Notes under the pieces: generated by a model
Seen by the model: only the letters and a program-made list of their open reading frames with translations
Databases searched by the model: none
What the model was told of the DNA's origin: nothing
Source: Sulfurovum sp.
GTDB taxonomy: Bacteria; Campylobacterota; Campylobacteria; Campylobacterales; Sulfurovaceae
Direction of reading: 5' to 3'
NCBI GenBank assembly: GCA_002733215.1
Contig: NVUY01000005.1
Span: forward strand, 1,518 to 42,161
Length of the DNA stretch: 40,644 nucleotides
Shown here: in pieces, positions 16,530 to 25,608 of the stretch
Layout of the letters: every line of letters starts with the position of its first letter
Numbering within the stretch: the stretch's first letter is position 1
Made by a program: the position numbers and the translations under genes

Positions 16530-17269
16530 AATCTCTTGTCTCTGATACTCATCTGTTTACTTTCAGGATCCAGATAGACATCAAAAAGGTCTATCTCGTT
16601 GATAAGGTTACTCATTTTTTTATAGCCATAGTTGATCGGTGAAAATGAGGTGGAGTTGTTGATATATTGACCAATGCTCGCCAGGTTCGCCCAGCCATCT
16701 TCATCCATGGTCTGTTCCAGGGCTGTTCTGAGTACATTGACCAGCCAGGTATCCTTACGCATCTCTTTACCATTCTTACGTACAGGTACCTGAAGGAGAT
16801 CTACGGGTTCATTTCCCTGTGCTGTATAGTTCGTCATCAGTTTTTCTGTAAAGATGAACTGTGAACAGGCTGCCATAAAGGGTTTAGGTGTTTTTTTCTC
16901 TCCAAAGCCATAGACTTTGATACCCTCAGCCTGCACACGCATGACCACAGGTGTAAAGTCGCTGTCACTCGTAGCGAAAGCAAAAGCATCGATATCTTTG
17001 GTGTGGAGCAGGTCTATGGCATCGATGGTCATGAGAATGTCTGTGGCATTTTTATTTTTAGAGTAGTCAAACTGCTGTATGGGTTTGATGGCAAATTCCA
17101 GGAGTTTGTCTTCCCAATTCTTGAGGTTGTCTTTTGTCCAATTCCCATAAGCCTGACGTATGTTCACGATACCGTACTTGCTGAGTTCGTTGATGATCCC
17201 TTCAATGGAACGGTGTGAAATATTGTCACAATCTATAAAGAGGGCAATATGGTCTTCTTTTTTTGTCAT
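16526..17269 (-). CDS. NYN-domain nuclease with LOTUS (OST-HTH) domain
   Basis: 247 residues. The N-terminal NYN (PIN-like) domain shows the acidic catalytic residues in IALFIDCDNIS (about 8-18), KNATDILMTIDAIDLL (Asp near 77) and FATSDSDFTPVV (about 98-109). A C-terminal region (about 170-247) fits a LOTUS/OST-HTH RNA-binding winged helix: LRTALEQTMDEDGWANLASIGQYI and FSPINYGYKKMSNLI. Families with this layout are predicted or shown RNases. It begins one base after the rsmD stop, with its ribosome site inside rsmD, so the two are co-translated. A role in RNA turnover is inference. Confidence 0.82.
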   Translation of the reverse strand: MTKKEDHIALFIDCDNISHRSIEGIINELSKYGIVNIRQAYGNWTKDNLKNWEDKLLEFAIKPIQQFDYSKNKNATDILMTIDAIDLLHTKDIDAFAFATSDSDFTPVVMRVQAEGIKVYGFGEKKTPKPFMAACSQFIFTEKLMTNYTAQGNEPVDLLQVPVRKNGKEMRKDTWLVNVLRTALEQTMDEDGWANLASIGQYINNSTSFSPINYGYKKMSNLINEIDLFDVYLDPESKQMSIRDKRF

Positions 17270-17270
17270 T

Positions 17271-17876
17271 TTAGTCCTTTGGTTTGTAGTATGTCATGGT
17301 ACTTCGACCAAACTTTTTACGCTTTATTAATTGAAATGCACCTAGTTGTTTCGGCATATCCAGCTTTGACATATGTTCTATGATGACCATCTCTGCAACC
17401 TGTGGCTCAATACTTTCTATAAGTGCAATGGTTTTGTCATAAATGTCATCCATCCCGTCACGTGTTGAGAATGGAGGGTCGAAATAGAAGTAGGTTTTCT
17501 CAGGGCTTTTTTTTACTATTTCATATATCGTGGTGAACTTTTCAAAGCTGTCACCGTAAAAGAGATGACTTCTTGAAGGGTCTATACGTTTTGCATTTCC
17601 TTCTAAACAGTGAAACGCTATTTTATTGTACTCCATAAAATACGCCTGTCCCGCTCCACGGCTGAGTGCTTCAAGGCCTATGGAACCAGACCCTGAGAAA
17701 ACTTCAACAAAGTTTTTATCGATGATGTCAAACTGAAGTATGTTAAAAAGTGATTCTTTCAAGATACCTTTTGAACTTCGTGTGGTGAAGATATCGGGTA
17801 TTTCTATCTTTTTACCCTTGTATCTACCTGCAGTGATTGTGGTTGTAAATATTTTAAATTTTTCTTTATGTCTCAT
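17271..17876 (-). CDS. rsmD: 16S rRNA (guanine-966 N2)-methyltransferase
   Basis: 201 residues, usual RsmD length. The SAM-binding Rossmann core shows EVFSGSGSIGLEALSRGA (about 58-75) and the catalytic DPPF motif in YFYFDPPFSTRDG. The opening TTTITAGRYKGKKIEIPD and TTRSSKGILKESLFNIL are characteristic. It methylates G966 of 16S rRNA during 30S assembly. Lies 30 bases downstream of the acetyltransferase gene and is followed immediately by the NYN gene. Confidence 0.93.
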   Translation of the reverse strand: MRHKEKFKIFTTTITAGRYKGKKIEIPDIFTTRSSKGILKESLFNILQFDIIDKNFVEVFSGSGSIGLEALSRGAGQAYFMEYNKIAFHCLEGNAKRIDPSRSHLFYGDSFEKFTTIYEIVKKSPEKTYFYFDPPFSTRDGMDDIYDKTIALIESIEPQVAEMVIIEHMSKLDMPKQLGAFQLIKRKKFGRSTMTYYKPKD

Positions 17877-17906
17877 AGCGTCATTTTATCATAATTCTAT
17901 AAGAGG

Positions 17907-18545
17907 TTAGTTAGTTATGTTGACTATATTTTTTTGCCAATGCTGCCATAAATCATCTATATTTGTGTGGCATATCAGAGGCATAGCATCTTTAACTTGC
18001 ATCTCCGTCCAGTTCCACCATTGTATGCTGTGAAGTTTTTCAATCTCATTTTCATTAAAGCGGTATTTAAAAATTTTTGCAGGATTACCGCCTACAACAG
18101 CATAAGGCGGAATATCTTTTACTACCACAGTACGTGCAGCGATAACAGCGCCGGTACCTATGGTCACACCTGGCATGATCATCGCTTCAGAGCCTATCCA
18201 GACATCATCTCCTACAAGAGTGTCTCCTGCCTTCAGATAAGCATTTTGAGACTGTTTAAAAATATTGGCTTGAAAGTAAAAAGGATAAGTGCTGACCCAG
18301 TCTAGTCGATGACCTTGATTACCTGCCATCATAAAGACAGCACCGGAACCTATGGAACAGTATTTCCCGATAATAAGCTTATCAACATCTTTTCTTTTCT
18401 CATCTAAGTAGTGTACACACTCTTCAAAACGATGTTTATGATGGTATCCAGAGTAATAAGAAAATGCACCTACTGCAATATTGGGATGATCAACTGTTTT
18501 TGACAGTAATTGGGATGAAAATTGATTTTTAAAATAGTTTTCCAA
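17907..18545 (-). CDS. CatB-like hexapeptide acetyltransferase (xenobiotic type)
   Basis: 212 residues, left-handed beta-helix acyltransferase. NPI-like opening NIAVGAFSYYSGYHH, then DVDKLIIGKYCSIGSGAVFMMAGNQGHRLDW with the catalytic His in GNQGHR, then VGDDVWIGSEAMIMPGVTIGTGAVIAARTVVVKDIPPYAVVGGNPAKI and a C-terminal helical cap. This order matches type B chloramphenicol acetyltransferases (CatB/Vat). Acetyl-CoA is the donor; the acceptor here is unknown, and chromosomal relatives often have no proven drug role. The ATG lies 2 bases after the NlpC/P60 stop, so they are coupled. CatB genes are also known as integron cassettes, but no attC site flanks this one. Confidence 0.85.
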   Translation of the reverse strand: MENYFKNQFSSQLLSKTVDHPNIAVGAFSYYSGYHHKHRFEECVHYLDEKRKDVDKLIIGKYCSIGSGAVFMMAGNQGHRLDWVSTYPFYFQANIFKQSQNAYLKAGDTLVGDDVWIGSEAMIMPGVTIGTGAVIAARTVVVKDIPPYAVVGGNPAKIFKYRFNENEIEKLHSIQWWNWTEMQVKDAMPLICHTNIDDLWQHWQKNIVNITN

Positions 18546-18547
18546 TT

Positions 18548-19876
18548 TTAAAAATTCACGATGCTTTGAAGGGTATTGATCAGTTTACTTCCTTCTCTAA
18601 TATCGGCACGTTCTTTACCCGGTTCTGTGGTGGTAATGATAGTACGTGCCGTGATAAGCTTTGTTTTGTCTTTTTTGCGTATACCCCAGTAGGTGTGCAT
18701 GATGACCGGTTCGCCTTTATACTCGCCCAGGTAGAGAACGATGTGTCCAGGAACATGAAGCAAAGAACGGAAAGGTTCAGCCTTTTTAATGATCTTCTTT
18801 TTCTTCGTTTTTTTGCTTAAACCTCTGATATTGATCTTTTTGCCATCCAGGGCTTGTTTACTGGAGTTACGACGAAGGAAGATGCCAAATGCTCCCAAGA
18901 AGTCTCTGGTGGTTGCAGAACAGTCACGACATTCGTAACTCCCGCCCCATCCATAAGGCTCACCATAGAACTCTTTTGCCAGCATACCCACATTTTTGGC
19001 AGTGAAGGGGAGAGGTTTTTTAGCGATGATGCCGGCTGTAGTGACCTTTACTTTTTCAATATGTGCTCGGCCTTTGCTGTCGCGCGAAGCAAAGAGATAC
19101 TGACCGTTATTTGAGATGGGGAAGAGCGATCCTACTTTGACAATGGAGACATTTTTACCGTCATCATAGAGTCTGAGGTTGTCTTTAATGACCATGGCAT
19201 AGCTGCCGTTTTTAAAGGTTTTTATGAACGCTTTATCGACAAGTGCTATGTCCGACACTTTCACCCATCCAAAAGAGTAGGAGGCTCTTACAAATGCCCA
19301 TCTTTTATCTTTAGAGAAATGAGAAACATGCAGGGGTATATTGATGTGCAGTGCAGAGTTCTGATTGTAGTCAAAAGGGAAGCCTTCCCCTGTACGTCTG
19401 GGGTCTCTGTAAAATGCAGTAGCTGTGGGGAGTGCTTTGACATTGGTACGTCTTATTGTAATGGCTTTATATTTTTTAGTATCAATACTTTTATAGTTCG
19501 CATTTTTTATCCATTTTTTATAGACAGATGCAGGAATAACGGAACCTTTAGCCCTGTAGATACGTTTTTTAGTGACAAAACGTACTTCCCAGCCAAAATC
19601 TTTTTTAGGGATATCCAATTTACTTATGGTCCAGGGTTTAAAGTACTTTTGATTGAATTGTTTATCGAGTGCTTTTTGTTTCTTTTTAGCAAAAGGTTTG
19701 ATCTGGTCTGCATAATAAGCGGGATCCTGGGGGATACGTTTCATATCTGCCACTTTGTTCTTTGGCATACGGTCTATTTTACTTTTGACACGTTTGCTTT
19801 CTTTGAGGGTATAGGCTGCATCCAAACTTGAAAAAGAGAGGAAAAAGAGGAGTGTCAAGGTGAGTTTTTTATGCAT
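18548..19876 (-). CDS. NlpC/P60 peptidoglycan hydrolase with SH3 domains
   Basis: 442 residues, exported (signal peptide about 1-20, ending LDA). A Lys-rich N-terminal region is followed by two SH3b-like parts (about 140-275: NVKALPTATAFYRDP, WAFVRASYSFGWVKVSD, YAMVIKDNLRLYDDGK). The C-terminal papain-like domain has catalytic Cys in YECRDCSATTRDFLGAFG, His in VPGHIVLYLG and a later HTYWG. Such enzymes cleave murein stem peptides, often gamma-D-Glu-meso-DAP. The usual DCSGL is DCSAT here. First gene of a minus-strand unit with the acetyltransferase, rsmD and the NYN gene. Nothing firm was seen in the 172-base spacer upstream. Confidence 0.87.
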   Translation of the reverse strand: MHKKLTLTLLFFLSFSSLDAAYTLKESKRVKSKIDRMPKNKVADMKRIPQDPAYYADQIKPFAKKKQKALDKQFNQKYFKPWTISKLDIPKKDFGWEVRFVTKKRIYRAKGSVIPASVYKKWIKNANYKSIDTKKYKAITIRRTNVKALPTATAFYRDPRRTGEGFPFDYNQNSALHINIPLHVSHFSKDKRWAFVRASYSFGWVKVSDIALVDKAFIKTFKNGSYAMVIKDNLRLYDDGKNVSIVKVGSLFPISNNGQYLFASRDSKGRAHIEKVKVTTAGIIAKKPLPFTAKNVGMLAKEFYGEPYGWGGSYECRDCSATTRDFLGAFGIFLRRNSSKQALDGKKINIRGLSKKTKKKKIIKKAEPFRSLLHVPGHIVLYLGEYKGEPVIMHTYWGIRKKDKTKLITARTIITTTEPGKERADIREGSKLINTLQSIVNF

Positions 19877-20048
19877 TGTTATATTCTTTTTAGTTTATAA
19901 TAATGTATTTTGGTTAATGATTGGTATATCTGAAGAGTGGATTAAAAGCATTGCCCCCCAAAAAAAGGGATTCTGCAGGGAGCAAAGTGTTATAAGTTTA
20001 CAACATGATAATTATAACAGAATAGTATTAACTAAGTGTTAAATTGTC

Positions 20049-20573
20049 CTATTTATCATTGTTTTTGGATATTTTTTTAGCTCTTTCGTCCTTTCGTTCT
20101 TTTTTCTCAGAGTGAACTGATCTTATCCAAAGCCAGTTGAGCAGAAAATATATCGCCCCTGTGACAATGACAGAATAAAATGCCGTACCGACATAGAGAG
20201 GGATAAAGATATCTCCGATATTCGCAGAAAACCACTCCACCGTAAGTTCTATATCCTCTATGCCTTCCTTCCCAAGGATAAGATTTCCCGTAAGGTATTC
20301 CAGATAATACATAGGCGGCATAGTGAAAGGATTGGAGAGCCAGACCATGGAGATGGCTATAGGCACATTAAAACGCAGAAAAGGTGTGGTAGCCATCACG
20401 GCCAGCATTTGCATAGGCATAGGTATAAGACCCCAGAACAGCCCTACAGCAACACCTCTTGTGACCATTCGCCTGTTCACAGAAAGGTAGGCTTTGGGCA
20501 AGTTATATTTTTCTAAAAAAGCGTCTATTTTGCCTTTTTCTGAAGGTTTTTTCTTGAAAACTTTTCGTATCAT
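20049..20573 (-). CDS. DUF2062 membrane protein
   Basis: 174 residues. Hydrophobic segments near 40-70 (AVGLFWGLIPMPMQMLAVMAT), 72-95 and 125-150 (LYVGTAFYSVIVTGAIYFLLNWLW). The motif VTRGVAVGLFWGLIPMPMQM and LSNPFTMPPMYYLEYLTG are the DUF2062 signature. The N-terminus is Lys-rich and the C-terminal 25 residues are strongly charged, both probably cytoplasmic. Function of the family is unknown. It stands alone between two spacers and is convergent with nothing. Confidence 0.8.
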   Translation of the reverse strand: MIRKVFKKKPSEKGKIDAFLEKYNLPKAYLSVNRRMVTRGVAVGLFWGLIPMPMQMLAVMATTPFLRFNVPIAISMVWLSNPFTMPPMYYLEYLTGNLILGKEGIEDIELTVEWFSANIGDIFIPLYVGTAFYSVIVTGAIYFLLNWLWIRSVHSEKKERKDERAKKISKNNDK

Positions 20574-20660
20574 TTAAATCCGTACTTAATATAAAATATT
20601 TGTATTCGTTCTCTACTAGTGTAATATTACGGAGCTTTAAATCACCTTTTTATCAATTTT

Positions 20661-20670
20661 TGTGTAAAAT
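20661..20670 (+). promoter_or_regulatory. Candidate extended -10 promoter for prs
   Basis: TGTGTAAAAT at 20661-20670 is a TGn-extended -10 box (TAAAAT) 40 bases before the prs ATG; AAGGAAG at 20701-20707 is the ribosome site. Confidence 0.4.
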
Positions 20671-20710
20671 ACGCGTAATAAATAATAAAACATGACATGA
20701 AGGAAGTAGT

Positions 20711-21649
20711 ATGAGCGGATATATGATTTTTTCTGGAACATCAAACCCTGAACTCTCTGAAGAGATAGCAAAATATTTAGAACAACCTCTTTCCCAGGCT
20801 ACGATTAAACGTTTCTCAGATGGTGAGATCTCTATCCAGATCGCAGAGTCTGTACGTGGCAAAGATGTGTTCATCATACAACCCACCTCTTCACCGGCAA
20901 ATGACAATTTGATGGAACTTCTCATCATGACAGATGCTTTGAAACGTTCCTCTGCAAATTCCATTACGGCGGTTGTTCCATATTACGGTTATGCCAGACA
21001 GGACAGAAAAGCAGCACCGCGTGTGCCAATTACTGCAAAACTGGTAGCCAACCTTATGGAAGTAGCGGGTATCACACGTATGGTCACGGTTGATCTTCAT
21101 GCGTCTCAAATACAGGGCTTTTTTGATATCCCGGTAGATAATCTCTATGGCGCGATCTTGTTCATGGATTACATCAAAGCAAAAAACTTTAAGAATCCTG
21201 TCATTGCTTCCCCTGATATCGGTGGTGTGGCAAGGGCCAGATACTTTGCCAATAAATTAGGATTGGATATGGTGATCGTAGATAAACGTCGTGAAAAAGC
21301 CAATGAGAGTGAAGTGATGAATATCATCGGTGAAGTAGAGGGCAAAGATGTGATCCTTATCGATGACATGGTAGATACGGCCGGAACGATGGTCAAAGCA
21401 GCATCCGCACTCAAAAAACTGGGAGCAACATCGGTGATGGCATGTTGTACGCATCCTGTATTATCAGGACCGGCGTATGAGAGACTCGAAGCAGGTGAGC
21501 TTGATGAACTTGTTGTTGCCAATACCATTCCCATGACCAAGAAATCTAAAAAGATCAAGATGCTTTCCACTGCATCCATGCTGGGTGAAGTGATCAGAAG
21601 AGTCCATAACAATGAGAGTGTAAACTCTCTTTTTGAAGCGAATACGTAA
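20711..21649 (+). CDS. prs: Ribose-phosphate pyrophosphokinase
   Basis: Makes PRPP from ribose 5-phosphate and ATP, feeding nucleotide, His and Trp synthesis. 312 residues, standard length. Family motifs in order: FSDGEISIQIAESVRGKDVFIIQ, PYYGYARQDRKAAPRVPITAKLVANL (ATP-binding flexible loop), VDLHASQIQGFFDIPVDNL, and the PRPP-loop VILIDDMVDTAGT. It is followed 11 bases later by repeat doublet C and then lepA. A clear ribosome site supports the ATG. Confidence 0.98.
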   Translation: MSGYMIFSGTSNPELSEEIAKYLEQPLSQATIKRFSDGEISIQIAESVRGKDVFIIQPTSSPANDNLMELLIMTDALKRSSANSITAVVPYYGYARQDRKAAPRVPITAKLVANLMEVAGITRMVTVDLHASQIQGFFDIPVDNLYGAILFMDYIKAKNFKNPVIASPDIGGVARARYFANKLGLDMVIVDKRREKANESEVMNIIGEVEGKDVILIDDMVDTAGTMVKAASALKKLGATSVMACCTHPVLSGPAYERLEAGELDELVVANTIPMTKKSKKIKMLSTASMLGEVIRRVHNNESVNSLFEANT

Positions 21650-21660
21650 AACACAAAAAA

Positions 21661-21732
21661 CCTCGTTCCCATGCTCTGCGTGGGAATGCATATCAATGTT
21701 ATGCGTTCCCATCGAGGTCGATGGGAACGAGG
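21661..21732. repeat. REP-like doublet C (two inverted palindromes)
   Basis: First hairpin: TTCCCATGC (21666-21674) with GCGTGGGAA (21678-21686), one wobble. Second: GTTCCCATCGA (21705-21715) with TCGATGGGAAC (21718-21728), an 11-bp perfect stem with a 2-base loop. Outer ends CCTCGTTCCCA (21661-21671) and TGGGAACGAGG (21722-21732) are exact inverted repeats. It fills the prs-lepA gap and ends 23 bases before the lepA start. I recall very similar CTCGTTCCCA-type repeats in distant proteobacteria, which would fit a mobile REP family. Confidence 0.82.
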
Positions 21733-21755
21733 GCATAGTAATATAAGGAAATACA

Positions 21756-23567
21756 TTGGCAAAAACAGTACCACAGAAGAACATACGTAACTTTTCTATC
21801 ATCGCGCATATCGATCATGGTAAATCTACACTTGCAGACCGTATCATACAGGAGTGCGGGGCGGTTTCAGACAGACAGATGTCAGCGCAGGTAATGGATA
21901 CGATGGATATAGAAAAAGAGCGTGGTATTACTATTAAAGCACAGTCTGTACGTTTAGAGTATGTAAAAGATGGTGAGCCTTACATCCTTAATCTTATAGA
22001 CACTCCGGGTCACGTGGATTTTTCTTATGAAGTAAGTCGTTCTTTAGCCTCTTCGGACGGAGCACTGCTCATCGTAGATGCAGCACAGGGGGTTGAAGCA
22101 CAAACCATTGCCAATGTCTACATCGCCATAGAAAATGACTTGGAACTTCTTCCTGTGGTAAATAAGATAGACCTTCCTGCGGCAGATCCGGACAGGGTCC
22201 TTTCTGAACTTGAAGAAGCCATAGGGATCGATGCGACAGAGCATAACCTTGTTTCTGCTAAAACAGGTCAGGGAGTTGCAGAACTTGTAGACAGTATCGT
22301 AGAGCGTATACCTTGTCCGACCGGAGATGAAGAAGCACCGCTTAAAGCACTGATCTATGACTCCTGGTTTGACAACTATATGGGTGCTTTGGCATTGGTA
22401 CGTGTGTTTGACGGCAGTATAGCAAAAGGTCAAACGGTCAAAGTCATGGGAACCAAAGACGACCATCAGGTACTCAATCTCATGTATCCAAATCCTATTG
22501 CTCCTGTCAAAACAGAAGAGATACGAACCGGTGAGATAGGCATCGTGGTCATGGGACTCAAAACCGTTGATTCACTCAAAGTGGGAGATACCATTACAGA
22601 TGCTAAAGAGCCTACATTGGAACCTGTACACGGATTTGAACCGGCTAAACCATTTGTATTTGCAGGGATCTATACGATAGATACAGATAAATTTGAAGAT
22701 CTGCGTGATGCCTTGAATAAACTTAAACTCAATGACTCTTCTTTGAGTTTTGAGCCTGAGAGTTCTATGGCACTGGGATCCGGATTTAGAACAGGTTTCC
22801 TGGGAATGCTGCATATGGAAGTGGTGAAAGAGCGTTTGGAACGTGAGTTTGACCTTGAACTTATCGCTACTGCACCTACGGTTGTTTATAAAGTTAAGCA
22901 AACAAACGGTGAAGAGATCGAGATACAAAATCCATCTGAATTGCCTGAACCGCAAAAGATAGACAAGATTTTTGAACCGTACGTGAAAGCAACGATCCTC
23001 ACACCTCAAGAGTACTTGGGGAACCTCATTAAATTACTCAATGACCGTCGCGGGATACAGATAAAAATGGATTATTTGAATGAAACACGTGTGCTTTTGG
23101 AGTATGACATTCCTATGAATGAGATCGTGCTGGATTTTTATGATAAACTGAAGTCCCTTACCAAAGGGTACGCTAGTTTTGACTATGACCCCATAGGCTT
23201 TAGAGAGGGTAATCTTGTTAAACTTGATATCCGCGTGGCGGGTGATGTAGTTGATTCACTCTCGATCATCGTGCCTGAAGACAGAGCACGCACCAAAGGG
23301 CTTGCGTTTGTCGGGCAACTTAAAGAACTCATTCCCCGACAGCTTTTTGAAGTGGCTATACAGGCGAGTATCGGAAACAATGTCATCGCACGTTCCACTG
23401 TGAAGTCCATGGGTAAAAATGTGACTGCCAAATGTTACGGTGGAGACATTACACGTAAAAGAAAGCTTTTAGAGAAACAAAAAGCAGGTAAAAAACGTAT
23501 GAAGTCCATCGGTTCTGTACAAGTACCGCAAGAAGCGTTCATGGCTGTTTTAAAGTTGGATAGCTAA
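21756..23567 (+). CDS. lepA: Elongation factor 4 (back-translocase LepA)
   Basis: Ribosome-associated GTPase, 603 residues. G1 [13 protein letters not shown] near residue 17, G3 [13 protein letters not shown]4 NKIDLP, plus switch region [13 protein letters not shown]. The C-terminal part has the LepA-specific domain: [31 protein letters not shown]. The start is TTG with AAGGAA at 21745-21750 correctly spaced, and the family opening [22 protein letters not shown]. Its stop TAA shares its last A with the next gene's ATG, so the following gene is translationally coupled. Confidence 0.97.
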   Translation: MAKTVPQKNIRNFSIIAHIDHGKSTLADRIIQECGAVSDRQMSAQVMDTMDIEKERGITIKAQSVRLEYVKDGEPYILNLIDTPGHVDFSYEVSRSLASSDGALLIVDAAQGVEAQTIANVYIAIENDLELLPVVNKIDLPAADPDRVLSELEEAIGIDATEHNLVSAKTGQGVAELVDSIVERIPCPTGDEEAPLKALIYDSWFDNYMGALALVRVFDGSIAKGQTVKVMGTKDDHQVLNLMYPNPIAPVKTEEIRTGEIGIVVMGLKTVDSLKVGDTITDAKEPTLEPVHGFEPAKPFVFAGIYTIDTDKFEDLRDALNKLKLNDSSLSFEPESSMALGSGFRTGFLGMLHMEVVKERLEREFDLELIATAPTVVYKVKQTNGEEIEIQNPSELPEPQKIDKIFEPYVKATILTPQEYLGNLIKLLNDRRGIQIKMDYLNETRVLLEYDIPMNEIVLDFYDKLKSLTKGYASFDYDPIGFREGNLVKLDIRVAGDVVDSLSIIVPEDRARTKGLAFVGQLKELIPRQLFEVAIQASIGNNVIARSTVKSMGKNVTAKCYGGDITRKRKLLEKQKAGKKRMKSIGSVQVPQEAFMAVLKLDS

Positions 23568-23920
23568 TGACACTTATTCCCGTAGAAGAAGATAAAAAGA
23601 CCATTGCGCACCGTTTTAGAAAAGCACACTCTTTTGCGTTTCTTGATGAAGGTCAGATCATTGTTCAGGAAAACCCGCATAAAACCTCTAAGTCACCAGA
23701 GTTTTTTGAGTATTTTAAAACATTGAATGTCGATACGCTTTATGTGAAAGAGTTAGGATATAAAACTCTTTTAACACTTTTGAAAATGGAAGTAGAGGTA
23801 TTTCTTGTTCAAGAGGCAGACAGATGGAACCAGATCAGACCTAATTCACTTCTCTTGCTTGATAAAGAAAATGCCAAAGAACATTGTTCTTTAGGACATG
23901 ACAATAAAGAAAGTAACTAG
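23567..23920 (+). CDS. NifX/NafY-like (dinitrogenase FeMo-cofactor fold) protein
   Basis: 117 residues, cytoplasmic. The fold pattern is IPVEEDKKTIAHRFRKAHSFAFLDEGQIIVQENPH, then FFEYFKTLNVDTLYVKELGYKTLLTLLKMEVEVFLV: an HFG-like position (HRFRKA), a strand-turn-strand and a helix-strand closing as in Nitro_FeMo-Co domains. No nif gene is visible. In non-nif contexts such proteins are of unknown function and may bind metal clusters. It sits between lepA (shared base) and a CopD-like gene (shared base), so the three form one operon. Confidence 0.55.
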   Translation: MTLIPVEEDKKTIAHRFRKAHSFAFLDEGQIIVQENPHKTSKSPEFFEYFKTLNVDTLYVKELGYKTLLTLLKMEVEVFLVQEADRWNQIRPNSLLLLDKENAKEHCSLGHDNKESN

Positions 23921-24366
23921 TGGGCTGGGAAATACATTTACACATTGTTGCAGCCATTGCCTGGATAGGTGGAGCATTTTTTATGTTTTTACTAGGGGTG
24001 AGTCTTAGAAAAAAAGAAGACCAGGAGGCAGTTTACCCCATTATTGGACCTATTTACGGTTATTTTGAAACAGGTGCACTGATCGTGTTGCTTTTTACCG
24101 GTTATACCATGATAAACAACAATGGACTACTGGACATACTTTTTTCCAATGTCACCAATGAAGTGATGGACTCTTTACGCATTAAGCTTTATATTGTGGG
24201 TGTGATAGTGGTATTGACAGTGATACACATGACCATAAGTATGATGACCCTGCACACAGTGAAAACGCCTTTTCAGCGTTTACTTTCCAAAGGCTCTTCC
24301 ATGGGGATCTTTTTATTGAATCTTGTTGTGCTTCATTATGCAATGGTACTGAGAGATATACTGTAG
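23920..24366 (+). CDS. CopD-like four-helix membrane protein
   Basis: 148 residues, four predicted TM helices: about 6-25 (HIVAAIAWIGGAFFMFLLGV), 45-65, 88-110 and 122-145. The first helix carries HLHIVAAIAWIGG, the CopD/DUF2269-type pattern of a His in front of WIGG. GTG start overlaps the previous TAG by one base; MGWEIHLHI matches the recalled opening of Campylobacterota homologues. Copper transport is known for some CopD proteins but is not shown for these short forms. Confidence 0.62.
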   Translation: MGWEIHLHIVAAIAWIGGAFFMFLLGVSLRKKEDQEAVYPIIGPIYGYFETGALIVLLFTGYTMINNNGLLDILFSNVTNEVMDSLRIKLYIVGVIVVLTVIHMTISMMTLHTVKTPFQRLLSKGSSMGIFLLNLVVLHYAMVLRDIL

Positions 24367-24379
24367 GATTATTTCTTTG

Positions 24380-25588
24380 TCATTTCTCTTTATGTTTCTT
24401 TGCATATCTGCTGACAAGGGGCTGTGCACTGATGCCGTGCAGGATGATACTTAAAAAAACAGTCAAAGAGATAGCCGCATAGATGTCTGCATGATCTTTA
24501 ACAGAACCGATCTCATGAAATATGGTCAAAGTATAGAGTATGGAAGCAATTCCGCGTGGTCCAAACCAGCCAATAAAGAGCAGCGTCGACATGTCTAAAC
24601 GACTGCCTATAAGACTAATGGCAACAGGCAGCATACGAAACAGCGTTAAACTTAACAGTGAAAAGATCAAGATCTTTAGATCCCAATACATAATAGTTGC
24701 AGGGATAAAAACAAGTCCGAAGATTAAGAAACTGATGAGTATCAGCAGATCACCTTCACTTTCTGAAAAATCCTCAATATGCTGTCGTAGATCCTGGTTA
24801 TAGTTTCCAACAAGCAATCCTGCAAAAAAAGCAGCAATAAAACCATTACCTCCAAAATACTCAGCAAGGAGATATGCCAAGACTGCCAATGCGAGGGGTA
24901 TAAGGTTTTTGTACTCCATAAGCATCCATTTTTTTCTTATTGCGAAAGTGGAGAGACGCGCACTTATATATCCGACGATACTTCCTATGATACCTCCGAA
25001 GATAATTGCTTGGAGCACATTGTATATCCATCCATCTCCCTGCGTGTCATTTTGTCCGCTTACGATTATAGCAACCACCGTGACAAGGATAGGGTAGACG
25101 ATCCCATCATTTAAACCACTTTCTACATTGATACTTGAGCGGATACGCTCTGGAAGTGTCTTATCCGTTACAACAGCCTTGCCCAAAGCGGCATCTGTCG
25201 GAGCCAGTATAAGAGCCAGAACCAAGACATAGGTAATGAGCTCCTGTGGAAAAAATAGATGTGCGATATAGGCGGAAAATACGATGGTTAAAGGTAATCC
25301 GATGATCAGTAAGCGTGCGGGAATGCCCCATTCGTAACGTAACTCTTTCAACTTTAACTGCGAAGCATCACTAAATAAAACGATCACCAAAGCCAACTCT
25401 GCTATGGTCTGTACCAACGCAGAATCAATATGGATATGGGAAACTCCTATGCCCAGGGGAGATATAAATACACCTACCGCCATAAAGACCATAGGCCCAG
25501 AGATATTAAAACGTAGCATAAGCTGTGAGAAGTATCCGTATCCCAATACCAGAAGGGTGACGATCAGTATCGTTATATTTTCATCCAT
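24380..25588 (-). CDS. Cation:proton antiporter (CPA1/NhaP type)
   Basis: 402 residues, about 11-12 TM helices. The ion-binding region shows LAPTDAALGKAV (APTD) and NVESGLNDGIVYPILV (ESGLNDG), the CPA1 signatures; GWFGPRGIASILYTL is the later conserved helix. It exchanges Na+ or K+ for H+ across the inner membrane. There is no long cytoplasmic tail. AGAGGAAAATA precedes the ATG. It is the last gene of a minus-strand unit after the vWA and PEGA genes (20-base gap) and converges with the CopD-like gene. Confidence 0.88.
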   Translation of the reverse strand: MDENITILIVTLLVLGYGYFSQLMLRFNISGPMVFMAVGVFISPLGIGVSHIHIDSALVQTIAELALVIVLFSDASQLKLKELRYEWGIPARLLIIGLPLTIVFSAYIAHLFFPQELITYVLVLALILAPTDAALGKAVVTDKTLPERIRSSINVESGLNDGIVYPILVTVVAIIVSGQNDTQGDGWIYNVLQAIIFGGIIGSIVGYISARLSTFAIRKKWMLMEYKNLIPLALAVLAYLLAEYFGGNGFIAAFFAGLLVGNYNQDLRQHIEDFSESEGDLLILISFLIFGLVFIPATIMYWDLKILIFSLLSLTLFRMLPVAISLIGSRLDMSTLLFIGWFGPRGIASILYTLTIFHEIGSVKDHADIYAAISLTVFLSIILHGISAQPLVSRYAKKHKEK

Positions 25589-25608
25589 ATTATTTTCCTC
25601 TTAGATTT

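Noticed and set aside
17907..18545. CatB-like gene as an integron cassette
   Set aside because: No attC site on either side; it is tightly coupled to chromosomal genes on both sides.
21661..21732. Rho-independent terminator after prs
   Set aside because: Strong hairpins but no T-tract; the paired inverted layout fits a REP doublet better, though some stopping of RNA polymerase is possible.
23567..23920. Nitrogen fixation gene
   Set aside because: The NifX-like fold is not enough; no nif gene is in view and it is coupled to lepA.
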